Positions 10,537 through 19,283 of a stretch of 64,000 nucleotides of DNA are shown here, piece after piece. Each line of letters starts with the position of its first letter. The stretch's first letter is position 1. Source of the stretch: Listeria costaricensis (GTDB taxonomy: Bacteria > Bacillota > Bacilli > Lactobacillales > Listeriaceae); assembly GCF_900183385.1 (NCBI RefSeq), contig NZ_FXUT01000007.1, positions 124,001 to 188,000 of the forward strand, given 5' to 3'. Both the position numbers and the translations under genes were made by a program. A model generated the notes under the pieces. The model was not told the origin of the DNA. It searched no databases and worked only from the letters and a program-made list of their open reading frames with translations.

Positions 10537-11838
10537 TTACTCTGTAATCACCCGATGGATCAACACAGGTTTTTCAGCATGATCGGAAATGTGGATATTC
10601 TGATAGAGTTTTTCCGCCACAGCCTCCACATTCTCCCGATTACTGTAGATTGTCAGGAGCGATTCACCCGCTTCAACCGGATCCCCTACTTTTTTATGCA
10701 GCATGAGTCCCACGGCCAAATCGATTTCGTCTTCCTTCGTAGCGCGCCCTGCCCCAAGCAGCATAGCGGCAATTCCCAGTTCATCTGCGACAATTTCAGC
10801 CACATAACCGGCTTTTTTCGCTGGCAGTTCTATTTGGAAACGAGCTTGTGGAAGCTTATCAGGCTGGTCTACAACAGAAGCATCGCCGCCTTGATGGGCT
10901 AAAAACGATTTGAATTTTTCCAAAGCAGCCCCGTTTTCCATTACGGCAAGCAATTTGGCGCGTGCTTCTGCCAAAGTTTCCGCCTGTTCGGCCAAAACAA
11001 CCATTTGACTTCCCAGTACGAGAACCAGCTCCGTCAAATCTTCCGGCCCCTCACCACGCAGTGTATCAATCGCTTCTTGAACCTCCAGCGCATTCCCAAT
11101 CGCAAATCCCAGCGGTTGTGACATATCTGAAATAACCGCCATCGTATTGCGTCCGACACTATTGCCAATTCGCACCATCGCATGCGCCAGTTCTGCTGCA
11201 TCTTCCTCCGTTTTCATAAAGGCACCAGCACCCGTTTTAACATCCAGTACAATCGCATCGGCACCCGCAGCAATTTTTTTACTCATGATCGAGCTGGCAA
11301 TCAGCGGAATGGCATTCACCGTTGCCGTAACGTCCCGTAGTGCATACAGTTTTTTATCAGCAGGCGTCAAGTTGCCACTTTGACCCATGACCGCCAGCCC
11401 TTCCTTGTTAACCAAATCGATAAAGGCTTCCTTGGTAATCTCCACATGGAAACCATCAATGGACTCCAGCTTGTCGATCGTTCCGCCAGTGTGCCCCAGC
11501 CCGCGGCCTGACATTTTCGCGACTGGAACACCAACAGCAGCAACAAGCGGCGCCAAGACTAGCGTTGTCGTATCACCAACACCACCAGTCGAATGCTTGT
11601 CCACTTTGATGCCATGGATGGCCGACAGATCGATCGTCTCGCCCGAATGGACCATCGCCATGGTCATATCCGCCCGCTCCTGATCTGTCATATCTTCAAA
11701 ATAGATAGCCATTAGCAGCGCGCTGACTTGATAATCCGGTATCTCACCTTTCGTATATCCATCAATGAAAAATTGAATTTCAGCAGTTGTTAACTCGCCG
11801 CCATCTCTTTTTTTGGCAATCAGATCGACCATTCTCAC
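10537..11838 (-). CDS. pdp: Pyrimidine-nucleoside phosphorylase
   Basis: Phosphorolysis of uridine, thymidine or deoxyuridine to the base and pentose-1-phosphate. It has the thymidine/pyrimidine phosphorylase signature [18 protein letters not shown] and the phosphate-binding KHSTGGVGD near residue 80. Start: GTG at 11838 (protein [13 protein letters not shown]) sits 8 bases after AAGGAG and matches the family N-terminus; upstream GTG 11847 would overlap the ribosome site. About 433 residues, normal. Its promoter region carries a LacI-type palindrome, and it lies downstream of lacI and deoC, forming a deoxyribonucleoside salvage unit. Confidence 0.94.
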   Translation of the reverse strand: MRMVDLIAKKRDGGELTTAEIQFFIDGYTKGEIPDYQVSALLMAIYFEDMTDQERADMTMAMVHSGETIDLSAIHGIKVDKHSTGGVGDTTTLVLAPLVAAVGVPVAKMSGRGLGHTGGTIDKLESIDGFHVEITKEAFIDLVNKEGLAVMGQSGNLTPADKKLYALRDVTATVNAIPLIASSIMSKKIAAGADAIVLDVKTGAGAFMKTEEDAAELAHAMVRIGNSVGRNTMAVISDMSQPLGFAIGNALEVQEAIDTLRGEGPEDLTELVLVLGSQMVVLAEQAETLAEARAKLLAVMENGAALEKFKSFLAHQGGDASVVDQPDKLPQARFQIELPAKKAGYVAEIVADELGIAAMLLGAGRATKEDEIDLAVGLMLHKKVGDPVEAGESLLTIYSNRENVEAVAEKLYQNIHISDHAEKPVLIHRVITE

Positions 11839-11873
11839 CTTCAACACTCCTTTTTGTTATCGGTTTCATTTAG

Positions 11874-11891
11874 AAGTAAACCGTTTTACTT
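11874..11891. promoter_or_regulatory. LacI-family operator between lacI and pdp
   Basis: AAGTAAACCGTTTTACTT is an 18-bp near-perfect palindrome centred on CG, the form typical of LacI/GalR operators. It sits 36 bases upstream of the pdp start and just after the stop of the LacI-type gene, so autoregulated control of pdp by that protein is the simplest reading (inference). Confidence 0.65.
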
Positions 11892-11919
11892 TAACCAGAA
11901 AAGTATGATTACACACTCA

Positions 11920-12945
11920 CTATACGTTACTTTTCTGCTGACTGTCAATTCTTTTCGTACTGCCCCGCTCGATTAGTGTCAAATCCAGCTCGCAGTTGCC
12001 CATTTTTTCTTCAGGATGCTCAATTTTACGCAACAAAAATTGGGCTGCAATCTCGCCCAACTGATAGATCGGCTGGCGAATGGTTGTCAGAGGTGGTGTC
12101 ATAAACTCGGATAATTCAATATCATCAAACCCGATGACAGACAGATCATCTGGAACCCGTTTGCCGCATTCAAGTGCCGCCCGATAAGCTCCAACAGCCA
12201 TCAAATCATTCGTTGCAAACAGTGCCGTAATCTCCGTTTTCATTAAAGCATGCGTTGCCTGATAACCGCCTTCCATCGTCTGATCACCACTTGTGATCCA
12301 CTCCTGCTTCACGGTTATCCCATAGTCGCGCATACACGCCTTATAGCCCTCAAACCGCTCGAAAACATTGTAAAAACTAGCATCAGCAATAATGATGCCA
12401 ATCGCCCGATGCCCCAGCTCGATCAAGTGCTTGGTTGCCATGTAACCGCCCTCATAGTCATCGACAGCAATCCGCCCTTCCTTCTGTTCATTCCGTTGAC
12501 GGTCAAGCAGAATAAAGGGCTTGTTTTTTCCACGAAGCCGCTCGAAAACTTGTGAGGCTAAAATGTTCGGACTCGCAATGATCAGCCCGTCGACCGCCCG
12601 ATGCAAGAGCTCCTCGACATATTGATCTTCACGTTCCTTGTCATTCGACGTATTGCAAAGCATAATCATATACTCATAGCGGTTCAAATAATCCTCCGCC
12701 CCTTTGACCATTTGTGAAAAAAAGGCGTCGGTTACCTGTGGCACAATCATGCCGATTGTATTGGTATGACTAGTGATCATATTCTTCGCAAAAAAGTTCG
12801 GTTTATAGGCCATTTCTTTAGCCGTTTCGAGTACCCGCTTTTTCGTTGCCTCACTGAAACGGTCTCCCTTACCATTCAGGATCTGCGAAATCGCCGTGAT
12901 CGAAACGCCGGTTTTTTCTGCAATTTCACGAATTGTGACGCTCAA
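11920..12945 (-). CDS. LacI/GalR-family transcriptional repressor
   Basis: The N-terminal helix-turn-helix MSVTIREIAEKTGVSITAIS, followed by the hinge NGKGDRFSEATKKRVLETA, is classic LacI; residues from about 60 form a periplasmic-binding-protein-like effector domain (IGMIVPQVTDAFFSQMVKGA). 341 residues. The start is TTG at 12945, as no ATG matches the family N-terminus, and the ribosome site (GGGGTG) is weak, consistent with low expression. Between deoC and pdp it probably senses a nucleoside or sugar phosphate, but the ligand cannot be read from sequence. Confidence 0.88.
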   Translation of the reverse strand: MSVTIREIAEKTGVSITAISQILNGKGDRFSEATKKRVLETAKEMAYKPNFFAKNMITSHTNTIGMIVPQVTDAFFSQMVKGAEDYLNRYEYMIMLCNTSNDKEREDQYVEELLHRAVDGLIIASPNILASQVFERLRGKNKPFILLDRQRNEQKEGRIAVDDYEGGYMATKHLIELGHRAIGIIIADASFYNVFERFEGYKACMRDYGITVKQEWITSGDQTMEGGYQATHALMKTEITALFATNDLMAVGAYRAALECGKRVPDDLSVIGFDDIELSEFMTPPLTTIRQPIYQLGEIAAQFLLRKIEHPEEKMGNCELDLTLIERGSTKRIDSQQKSNV

Positions 12946-13016
12946 AAAAACACCCCATTCCCCTGTATCTCCCCATCAGTTTTATCAAAAGAATAAAGCA
13001 CTAGAGAGGCTTTTAA

Positions 13017-13679
13017 TCAATAATCCGCGTCGCTTTTTTCACCAGAAACGATGGCTACTCCCGCACTCGCACCAATTCGCGAGGCACCCGCTTCGATCAT
13101 TGCCAGCACATCTTCTTTTGTCCGAACGCCGCCTGATGCTTTCACACCAATATCTGGCCCAACTGTTTGGCGCATTTTCGCAATATCAGCAGCCGTGGCA
13201 CCGCCTGTCGAAAAACCAGTGGATGTTTTGACAAAATCGGCTCCAGCTTTAACCGCAAGCTCACAAGCACGAACTTTTTCCTCATCCGTTAAAAGACAAG
13301 TTTCAATAATAACTTTGACAAGGGTTCCGTTTGCCGCTTCAACAACTGCTCGAATATCCGCTTCAACAAGCGTATCGTCCCCGTCCTTCAAAGCACCAAT
13401 ATTAATGACCATATCAACTTCTGTCGCGCCATTTTCGATAGCATCTTTCGTTTCAAACGCTTTGACAGCCGAAGTATTCGCACCAAGCGGGAATCCAATC
13501 ACCGTACAAACCTCTACGTCTGTGCCGGCCAGTTCTTCCTTACAAAGACTAACCCACGTTGGATTCACACAAACAGACGCAAAACCATATTCCTTCGCCT
13601 CTTTGGTCAATTGTAAAATTTGAGCCTTTGTTGTATCCGGCTTAAGCGCCGTATGATCGATCATTTTTGCAATATTCAT
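13017..13679 (-). CDS. deoC: Deoxyribose-phosphate aldolase
   Basis: Cleaves 2-deoxyribose-5-phosphate to acetaldehyde and glyceraldehyde-3-phosphate, completing deoxynucleoside catabolism begun by phosphorylases such as Pdp. The Schiff-base lysine is in [17 protein letters not shown], with the proton-relay residues around [15 protein letters not shown]. 220 residues from ATG 13679, which has GGAGGAG 9-11 bases upstream (a GTG at 13685 is also possible). First gene of the deoC-lacI-pdp series. Confidence 0.95.
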   Translation of the reverse strand: MNIAKMIDHTALKPDTTKAQILQLTKEAKEYGFASVCVNPTWVSLCKEELAGTDVEVCTVIGFPLGANTSAVKAFETKDAIENGATEVDMVINIGALKDGDDTLVEADIRAVVEAANGTLVKVIIETCLLTDEEKVRACELAVKAGADFVKTSTGFSTGGATAADIAKMRQTVGPDIGVKASGGVRTKEDVLAMIEAGASRIGASAGVAIVSGEKSDADY

Positions 13680-13751
13680 TTTCACACTCTCCTCCTTCTC
13701 CCTTATTGTAGTTGATTCACTCTGCTCTGTAAACCAAAATCTGCTTGCAGT

Positions 13752-14432
13752 TTAATCAATTGGAATCCCCGCTAAATATGCATATTTCAAAATATCTGCC
13801 CCGTAAAATTCATTGTGCATCACATCGATAACCTCCGCCGATACAAGCTCCTTATAAAACGCCCGCGCCCGCTGTTCGTATGGTAACTCTCCAAGCCAGT
13901 TTTGCAGATAAGCGATCGCATCTTCCCTTTTACCATACACAAGAAAATAAGGAAAACTCAAACGGCAATCTTTCTGTTCCCTAAAAAAGTGCAGCCCTTT
14001 ATCCGCCTCTTCAAAATGCGCTAAAAACGGCAAGACTTTCTCTTCAAGTAAGCGACTGATCCTTAGCACCGTCCGCATTTGTGTCATTCGCGAAAAAGTG
14101 ATCGACTGATTGCCGCCAGCAGTTGGGAAATCCTCAGAAAGCGCCCCGTGGAAACAAATCCCTTGCGCAACGGTTTTCCCCAGAATTTCCCGTTCATATG
14201 TTTGTACACTCTTAGAAGAAACGACCACACGCGGATCAATGACCACTGCGTTCGGCATATTATAATGACTAGAACCAAAATAGATTTCAAACGTAAAATC
14301 CTTATCCACTGACCTGTATTTCATGATTTGCCCTTTTTGAATGACTTTAAAATGCTGGAAAGCCGGCCGAGCCGCAATCTCTCGGCAAGTCTCCAAAAAA
14401 AGTTCTCTCGGTTTCCGTTGTTCGTCTGTCAT
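13752..14432 (-). CDS. Protein of unknown function
   Basis: A 226-residue soluble protein without signal peptide or membrane segments; I do not recognise the family. The N-terminus (KPRELFLETCREIAARPAFQ, then YRSVDKDFTFEIYFGSSHYN) looks like a compact alpha/beta domain that first describes a length-of-body then a strand-rich core; the C-terminal half is helical and rich in Tyr, Phe and Glu. It has a good AAGGAG ribosome site and an extended -10 (TGTTATAAT, 14466-14471). Located between alsS and deoC on the same strand. A similarity to DUF4304-type proteins crossed my mind but I cannot support it. Confidence 0.6.
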   Translation of the reverse strand: MTDEQRKPRELFLETCREIAARPAFQHFKVIQKGQIMKYRSVDKDFTFEIYFGSSHYNMPNAVVIDPRVVVSSKSVQTYEREILGKTVAQGICFHGALSEDFPTAGGNQSITFSRMTQMRTVLRISRLLEEKVLPFLAHFEEADKGLHFFREQKDCRLSFPYFLVYGKREDAIAYLQNWLGELPYEQRARAFYKELVSAEVIDVMHNEFYGADILKYAYLAGIPID

Positions 14433-14477
14433 TTTTGCTGCTCCTTCCGCTTAAAAATAATTCCTATTATAACATAA

Positions 14478-14507
14478 AAAAAGAGGCCCCCGAAGAGCCC
14501 CTCTTTT
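14478..14507 (-). terminator. Terminator after alsS
   Basis: AAAAGAGG near 14479-14486 pairs with CCTCTTTT 14500-14507; on the minus strand the stem runs into seven T. It starts directly after the alsS stop codon. Confidence 0.8.
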
Positions 14508-14509
14508 GC

Positions 14510-16183
14510 TTAATAAAATTGATCCGGCAAAAGTGTTTCGCCTAATTTGACATTATCCCGATAATCGATTGGAATATCGACCACCACTGGTCCCTCCGAT
14601 TGAAGCGCCTCTTTCAACACATCTGCCAGCTGATCTGGGGACTCAACCCGCAGACCTTTCGCGCCAAAGCTTTCCGCATATTTGACAAAATCAACGCCGC
14701 CAAAACGAACAGCAGCTTCTCGGCCGTATTTCATTTTTTGCTGGAAGGCCACCATGTCGTAGCTGCCGTCATTCCAGATCAAGTGAACAAGCGGAATACG
14801 CAGACGGACAGCCGTTTCAAGTTCCATTGCGGAGAAAAGGAAGCCGCCATCTCCTGAAATCGACACCACCTTTTCGCCAGGACGAACAAGTCCCGCCGCG
14901 ATCCCCCACGGAAGCGCAACTCCAAGCGTCTGCATTCCATTACTGAACAGCAAACGGCGCGGCTCATAGGAGCGGAAATGCCGAGCCATCCAAATGTAAT
15001 GCGAACCTACATCCACGGTCACCGTCACATTATCGTCCACTTGGGAACGCAGCTCTTGAATAACAGAAAGCGGGTGCACAAGCCCAGTTTCATCAGGTTC
15101 CGGCGGATTGTCCCGCAATTCGAGCTGCTCACGAAGGCCGTTCAAAATCTCCAGCTCCTCGTCCGCCAGTTCCAGCCCGCCAAATTTGGCATTGATACGG
15201 TCAAGCGTCAAGGCAATATTGCCGACAAGCTCTGTCACCGGTTGATAATAATGGTCGATATCCGCCAAAATATCATCAATATGGACAATCGTTCTGTCTC
15301 CCGATGCATTCCAGCTTTTCGGATCATATTCAATTGGGTCATAGCCGACTGTGATGACAAGATCCGCCTTGCTTAGCAGAATGTCCCCCGGCTGATTCCG
15401 AAACAAACCAACCCGACCGAAGAAGTTTTCCTCTAAGTCGCGCGAAATCACACCAGCCGCTTGGAAAGTCTCGACAACTGGGATGCTTGTTTTTTGGAGC
15501 AGGCGACGGATCGCACTTGTAATCTCCGGACTGCTGGCACGCATGCCTAGAAGGAGGACGGGCAGTTTGGCTTTTTTCAAACGGCTCACCAGTTTGGCTA
15601 CTTGTTCCTTGGAAGCTGGACCATTTTCAGGTCGCGCAAGAGGCCGAATCGCTTTGACTGGCACATTTTCCTCATTGACAATATCTTGTGGCAGACTGAC
15701 AAAAGCAGCCCCTTGGCGAGACTCAGTAGCCGCACGAAAAGCATTGGTAATCGCTTCTGGGACGCTTTCCGCATGCACCACTTCTTCACTGTATTTTGTG
15801 ATTGGTGTAAACAGCGCCGCATTATCCATCGACTGGTGGGTTCTTTTCAGGCGGTCTGAGCGGCCAACATTTCCGGCCAGCGCGACGACTGGATCCCCTT
15901 CTGCCGTTGCTGTCACCAGTCCAGTGGCTAAATTGGAAGCCCCCGGTCCGCTTGTTACCATGACAACACCTGGTTTTCCTGTCAAACGACCAATTGCCGC
16001 AGCCATAAATGCAGCATTTTGCTCATGACGGCTGACAATAAGCTCTGGTCCTCGATCTTCCAACACATCAAACACCTTGTCAATTTTTGCACCGGGTATT
16101 CCGAAAACATGGGTCACACCTTGATTAATCAAACTATCTACAACAAGATCTGCGCCTGATTTTGTTTGTTCATCTTTTTTCAT
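14510..16183 (-). CDS. alsS: Acetolactate synthase, catabolic
   Basis: FAD-independent ThDP enzyme condensing two pyruvates to 2-acetolactate for acetoin formation. It has the catalytic glutamate in [31 protein letters not shown] and the ThDP motif [15 protein letters not shown] with NDGSYD. The [19 protein letters not shown] segment is typical of AlsS rather than IlvB. Start: ATG 16183 (MKKDEQ) has AAGGA 8 bases upstream; ATG 16192 would leave no space for a ribosome site. 557 residues. It has its own promoter, a putative CcpA site and a motif shared with alsD, and lacks a partner regulatory subunit. Confidence 0.95.
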   Translation of the reverse strand: MKKDEQTKSGADLVVDSLINQGVTHVFGIPGAKIDKVFDVLEDRGPELIVSRHEQNAAFMAAAIGRLTGKPGVVMVTSGPGASNLATGLVTATAEGDPVVALAGNVGRSDRLKRTHQSMDNAALFTPITKYSEEVVHAESVPEAITNAFRAATESRQGAAFVSLPQDIVNEENVPVKAIRPLARPENGPASKEQVAKLVSRLKKAKLPVLLLGMRASSPEITSAIRRLLQKTSIPVVETFQAAGVISRDLEENFFGRVGLFRNQPGDILLSKADLVITVGYDPIEYDPKSWNASGDRTIVHIDDILADIDHYYQPVTELVGNIALTLDRINAKFGGLELADEELEILNGLREQLELRDNPPEPDETGLVHPLSVIQELRSQVDDNVTVTVDVGSHYIWMARHFRSYEPRRLLFSNGMQTLGVALPWGIAAGLVRPGEKVVSISGDGGFLFSAMELETAVRLRIPLVHLIWNDGSYDMVAFQQKMKYGREAAVRFGGVDFVKYAESFGAKGLRVESPDQLADVLKEALQSEGPVVVDIPIDYRDNVKLGETLLPDQFY

Positions 16184-16224
16184 CCTGATCATCCTTGTAT
16201 TATATATTTTTATATTTCAATTGA

Positions 16225-16275
16225 TACAGTTTTATCTGACATTCTTTATTATACATCATATCCTTGTTAATTCAA
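16225..16275 (-). promoter_or_regulatory. alsS promoter and downstream AAACTGTA element
   Basis: On the minus strand: -35 TTGAAT (16270-16275), 16-base spacer, -10 TATAAT (16248-16253), then 15 bases later AAACTGTA (16225-16232). The same octamer lies 14 bases after the alsD -10. A further AAACTGTT-type copy lies at 16312-16319 and a one-base variant at 16289-16297. Confidence 0.65.
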
Positions 16276-16325
16276 GAAAAAAGTTTCAAAATCTGTTATA
16301 TAAATAAATAAAAACTGTTATATTT

Positions 16326-16340
16326 TTATAAACGTTTCCA
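16326..16340. promoter_or_regulatory. Putative CcpA (cre) site upstream of alsS
   Basis: TTATAAACGTTTCCA matches the cre consensus WTGNAARCGNWWNCA at all but one defined position. It lies about 75-90 bp upstream of the alsS -10, an activator-type position; CcpA is known to be needed for alsS expression in B. subtilis. Confidence 0.5.
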
Positions 16341-16457
16341 CACCGTTCTCTCGCCTTCTGAAAGCTGTTTTGCGCTCTTTTTCACAATCGATTTTATTCC
16401 CAATATTTATAAATCGGTTATACTAGAATTATATCATTCTTTGAAAAGGAGAAAGTG

Positions 16458-16811
16458 ATGAAAAAATTGACGGGCATACTTTTGCTGATCACAGGATGTT
16501 TAGGCGTTGTGGAAGAAGTTATCTATTACCTGTCTCCACAAATGATTGAAAACTTTAATATCTTTAACTTCTCTAGCGAATTGACTATTCTAGCTGGCTT
16601 TCTCGACAGCATACTATTGATTTTTGCAGGGATCGTCTTTTTAATCAACCGAGAAAATCATTCCTTTTTATTATTCCTAGCGATTATTGCTACTTTATTC
16701 GTGGCCATCCTCGGCTTATTTTTCGCCAATTCCTATTCATCGTTTCATATTCGCCCTGCCATCGGGCTACTCGGCTTCCTCGTCGGACTGTTCTATTATA
16801 CAAAATATTAA
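16458..16811 (+). CDS. Small four-segment membrane protein, unknown function
   Basis: A 117-residue hydrophobic protein with about four predicted membrane segments (residues ~4-24, ~43-63, ~68-89, ~97-115) and no cysteine-rich or catalytic motif. ATG 16458 has GGAG six bases upstream. It is transcribed alone, opposite to alsS on one side and csp on the other. No family recognised. Confidence 0.7.
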   Translation: MKKLTGILLLITGCLGVVEEVIYYLSPQMIENFNIFNFSSELTILAGFLDSILLIFAGIVFLINRENHSFLLFLAIIATLFVAILGLFFANSYSSFHIRPAIGLLGFLVGLFYYTKY

Positions 16812-16896
16812 AAACCACCCTTCCCTACGAAAAAAGTGCAGAGTCGCAAAATAAGTTTTACGATTCCACGCCTTTCTCTCAGGAAAAGTGGTTTTT
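16810..16896. terminator. Candidate convergent terminator region
   Basis: AAAAACCAC 16810-16818 is the exact complement of GTGGTTTTT 16888-16896, and a smaller hairpin (CCAC 16866-16869 with GTGG 16888-16891, plus CTTTC/GAAAAG) lies inside. T runs are present in both directions, fitting a shared end for the small membrane gene (+) and csp (-). The long loop makes this less certain. Confidence 0.5.
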
Positions 16897-16916
16897 CGAT
16901 CGTCGCCTCTTTACAA

Positions 16917-17117
16917 TTAAAGTTTTACAACTTTATCTGCTTGTGGGCCACGTTGACCTTCAACGATTTCGAATTCTACGCTTTGACCTTCGTCAAGTGT
17001 TTTGAACCCTTCGCCTTCGATAGCGCTGAAATGTACGAATACATCGTCGCCGCCTTCTACTTCGATAAAGCCAAAACCTTTTTCACCGTTGAACCATTTT
17101 ACTGTACCTGTTTGCAT
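16917..17117 (-). CDS. Cold-shock protein (Csp family)
   Basis: A 66-residue single OB-fold RNA chaperone. RNP1 (KGFGFIEV) and RNP2 (DVFVHFSAI) are both intact, preceded by [10 protein letters not shown]. It keeps mRNA single-stranded, in cold and stationary phase. GGAGG ribosome site nine bases before ATG 17117. The gene has a leader of roughly 200 bases with a terminator-like hairpin (17207-17275), and a plausible promoter at 17329-17357. Confidence 0.96.
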   Translation of the reverse strand: MQTGTVKWFNGEKGFGFIEVEGGDDVFVHFSAIEGEGFKTLDEGQSVEFEIVEGQRGPQADKVVKL

Positions 17118-17206
17118 GTTTCACAAACCTCCAAAAATTTTTCTAATATGTTCCTTTCTTCCAAAACATGGTCGTGCAAGCAACAACAAACACCCCATTA
17201 TTTCCA

Positions 17207-17275
17207 CAAAAAAATTCACATATTATAAAAAGTATTCAAATGATAGAGCCGGAATACCCTTTATAACATGTGAAT
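17207..17275 (-). ncRNA. Terminator-like 24-bp hairpin in the csp leader (attenuator or small RNA end)
   Basis: The plus-strand arms are 17214-17237 and 17252-17275 with a 14-base loop. In the minus-strand RNA all 24 positions can pair: 21 Watson-Crick and 3 G-U. The same positions would be A-C mismatches in plus-strand RNA, so the structure belongs to the csp strand. A run of six to seven U follows the 3' arm. It lies about 90 bases before the csp start and after the promoter at 17329-17357, so transcripts may stop here as a ~115-nt RNA or read through into csp. Confidence 0.65.
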
Positions 17276-17328
17276 ATTCTTTTCCGCTTTCTTCCAAGCT
17301 TCAAACCTATTTTCTTATCAACATCTTT

Positions 17329-17357
17329 ATCATACTCTCAAACATTTAGAAAATCAA
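17329..17357 (-). promoter_or_regulatory. Candidate promoter for the csp leader
   Basis: Minus strand: TTGATT (17352-17357), 17-base spacer, TATGAT (17329-17334). It is downstream of the PAP2 gene terminator, so it would drive only the csp leader and csp. Confidence 0.55.
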
Positions 17358-17417
17358 GCAAAAAAAGCGTTACGTTTACATTTTATTTTTTCAAAAAATT
17401 CATTCTGATTTAGCATA

Positions 17418-17456
17418 AAAAAATGCGAAAAGCCACGATGACTTTCCGCATTTTCA
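17418..17456 (-). terminator. Terminator after the PAP2 phosphatase gene
   Basis: On the minus strand AAATGCGGAAAG and CTTTTCGCATTT form a stem just after the stop codon, followed by a T run. Confidence 0.85.
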
Positions 17457-17457
17457 C

Positions 17458-18153
17458 TTATTCTACAATACTCTTATCATTGATTCGCCATTTTCGCAAT
17501 AATTGATGCAGAGGTTTTCTGACTAGGAAGTACACGCCACTTGAAATAAAGATCGAAGCGATTCCGAACAAGAAGCCACCTAGCACATCGGTTGGATAAT
17601 GCACCCCTAAATAAACCCGGGAATACATAATGAAGAAAATCATCGCTAGACCGAGAGCCCCGACCACGATTTTCTGCCACATTTTGCGGACTGTAAAAAT
17701 TAAAAACAACGCCGCCAGTCCATAAAAGACCGTCGTGGCTGTCGCGTGACCGCTCGGGAAACTGAAACCCGACTCATCGATCAGCCAATTTTTTTGTGGC
17801 GGGCGACTCCGTTCAACAAAATGTTTCAACAAATAGTTCATCACGACACCACAAAATAGAATCGTGCCGCCAAACCAAAGCCCCACAACGAATTTACGTA
17901 AAACAAATAATACAATGACCACAATGATGGTCATCACAATAATATACTCTGCTGAGCCGAAATTAGTCAGAAAGTCGATCATGGTCGTCGCACTTGCGTG
18001 AATGCTGCCACGAATCCGTTCAATCCAGCTTAAATCAAATTTGGCCACCCAGCTTTTCTCAGAAGCTACTGAAAAAGCCTCAATAATAAATAGTAAAAGT
18101 GCAAATCCGCCCACTACTAAAAGCGGCATTGCTTTTTTTCGATTTGTCTCCAT
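17458..18153 (-). CDS. PAP2-family membrane phosphatase
   Basis: A 231-residue protein with about six membrane segments. The three phosphatase motifs are complete: KHFVERSRP (KX6RP), PSGHA, and SRVYLGVHYPTD (SRX5HX3D). Such enzymes dephosphorylate phosphatidic acid, phosphatidylglycerol phosphate or undecaprenyl pyrophosphate at the outer membrane face; which one cannot be read here. It follows dapF by 15 bases and is probably co-transcribed. A role in recycling lipid carrier for the wall is a reasonable guess. Confidence 0.88.
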   Translation of the reverse strand: METNRKKAMPLLVVGGFALLLFIIEAFSVASEKSWVAKFDLSWIERIRGSIHASATTMIDFLTNFGSAEYIIVMTIIVVIVLFVLRKFVVGLWFGGTILFCGVVMNYLLKHFVERSRPPQKNWLIDESGFSFPSGHATATTVFYGLAALFLIFTVRKMWQKIVVGALGLAMIFFIMYSRVYLGVHYPTDVLGGFLFGIASIFISSGVYFLVRKPLHQLLRKWRINDKSIVE

Positions 18154-18168
18154 CTTCGTCTCCTTTTT

Positions 18169-19161
18169 TTACGCCTGATTTTCAGCTAAAAATTGTTTGA
18201 CTTCCTCTACCATTTGCTGGTAACGTTCCTCTTCATCCGTCTGCTCCTGCTGAAGAATTTCAATGCCTGTTTCCGGTTCATAGGAAATGGTTCCTGTCGC
18301 TGTGAAGGTGGCATTCCCAATGAGCGTAATCTGATATTGATCCGTTTGCGCGTCATGAGAAGCTTTCACTTTCACACGACCGCCATCGTTATATACGTCA
18401 AGCAACGTTTCCAGTTTATCATGGTCCAGCAATTTTTTAATCAGACTCGAGGCTGACATCGCCGTTCCGCAGGCATTGGTAAAACCTACACCGCGTTCGT
18501 AAGTTCGCACAAAAATCGCCTGATCCGTCAAGCGGCTCACAAAGCTGACATTGACACCGTCAGGAAAATAGGGATTCTCTCCATTTAAATAACGGGCAAT
18601 TTTTTCCTGCTTGCCACTCGCCAGCGTCTCTTGATCCACAAAGCTGACAAGATGTGGATTAGGAACAGCAAGGGCAGAAAAATGAAGCTCCGGATCAATT
18701 TCCGGTAGCAGCTCGTCAAATAGTTGTCCTTGATGATGAAAAGGAAGGGCTTCCGGCGCAAACAAAACCGGTGAAATCTCCACTTCAAAAGTAGGAATGG
18801 CATAACCAAGCGATTCCCCTTCTGCCACTTCAAGGGTTGCTTTCATCGTTTCCACTTTCGCACGATTTTGTCCCGTTTCCTCCAGTAGATAGCGCGCAAC
18901 CGTCCGCAAGCCGTTGCCACACATAGAAGCCTCCGTCCCGTCCGCATTAAAAACTCGCATTTTGCCGATCGCCTGCTCGCTTTCCGCTGCACTAACATAT
19001 AAGACGCCATCCGCTCCGCCAAGCTCCGCGTCACGCGCTGTAATCATTTCAGCAAATGCCCGTCTTTCCTCGTCACGCCAAGCGGTCAATTGATTGTGGC
19101 GTTCATCGATAATAAAAAAATCATTTTGCGAGCCATGTACTTTGATAAATTCGATTTTCAC
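18169..19161 (-). CDS. dapF: Diaminopimelate epimerase
   Basis: Converts LL- to meso-diaminopimelate for lysine and peptidoglycan, consistent with the DNPR motif in MurE of this window. The two catalytic cysteines are in SMCGNGLRTVARYL and GFTNACGTAMSAS. At 330 residues it is longer than the usual 270-280, with an acidic C-terminal extension after about residue 290 (ETGIEILQQEQTDEEERYQQ). The start is GTG with GGGAG upstream. A promoter (TTGCTT, 17, TACAAT) lies at 19192-19220. Confidence 0.94.
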   Translation of the reverse strand: MKIEFIKVHGSQNDFFIIDERHNQLTAWRDEERRAFAEMITARDAELGGADGVLYVSAAESEQAIGKMRVFNADGTEASMCGNGLRTVARYLLEETGQNRAKVETMKATLEVAEGESLGYAIPTFEVEISPVLFAPEALPFHHQGQLFDELLPEIDPELHFSALAVPNPHLVSFVDQETLASGKQEKIARYLNGENPYFPDGVNVSFVSRLTDQAIFVRTYERGVGFTNACGTAMSASSLIKKLLDHDKLETLLDVYNDGGRVKVKASHDAQTDQYQITLIGNATFTATGTISYEPETGIEILQQEQTDEEERYQQMVEEVKQFLAENQA

Positions 19162-19191
19162 AATGTCTCCCTCTTCCGTGTGATTTTTCTT

Positions 19192-19220
19192 ATTGTAACA
19201 AAAAATTTTTCAAGAAGCAA
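19192..19220 (-). promoter_or_regulatory. dapF promoter
   Basis: Minus strand: TTGCTT at 19215-19220, 17-base spacer, TACAAT at 19192-19197, about 30 bases before the dapF start. Confidence 0.6.
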
Positions 19221-19238
19221 AAAGCCTGCCAAAGCAAG

Positions 19239-19271
19239 AAAAAGACTGCGCCCTCTTTAGAAAAGCGCAGC
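19239..19271 (-). terminator. Terminator after ileS
   Basis: GACTGCGC 19244-19251 pairs with GCGCAGC 19265-19271; five T follow on the minus strand. It separates ileS from dapF. Confidence 0.8.
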
Positions 19272-19283
19272 CCTTTGTTGTTT

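Noticed and set aside
16836-17228. 130-codon plus-strand frame opposite csp
   Set aside because: It is the complement of the conserved csp gene and its leader; translation has no family features.
17367-17381. Cre-like sequence (TGTAAACGTAACG on the minus strand) upstream of csp
   Set aside because: The right half fails the consensus at the two conserved terminal positions; not convincing as a CcpA site.
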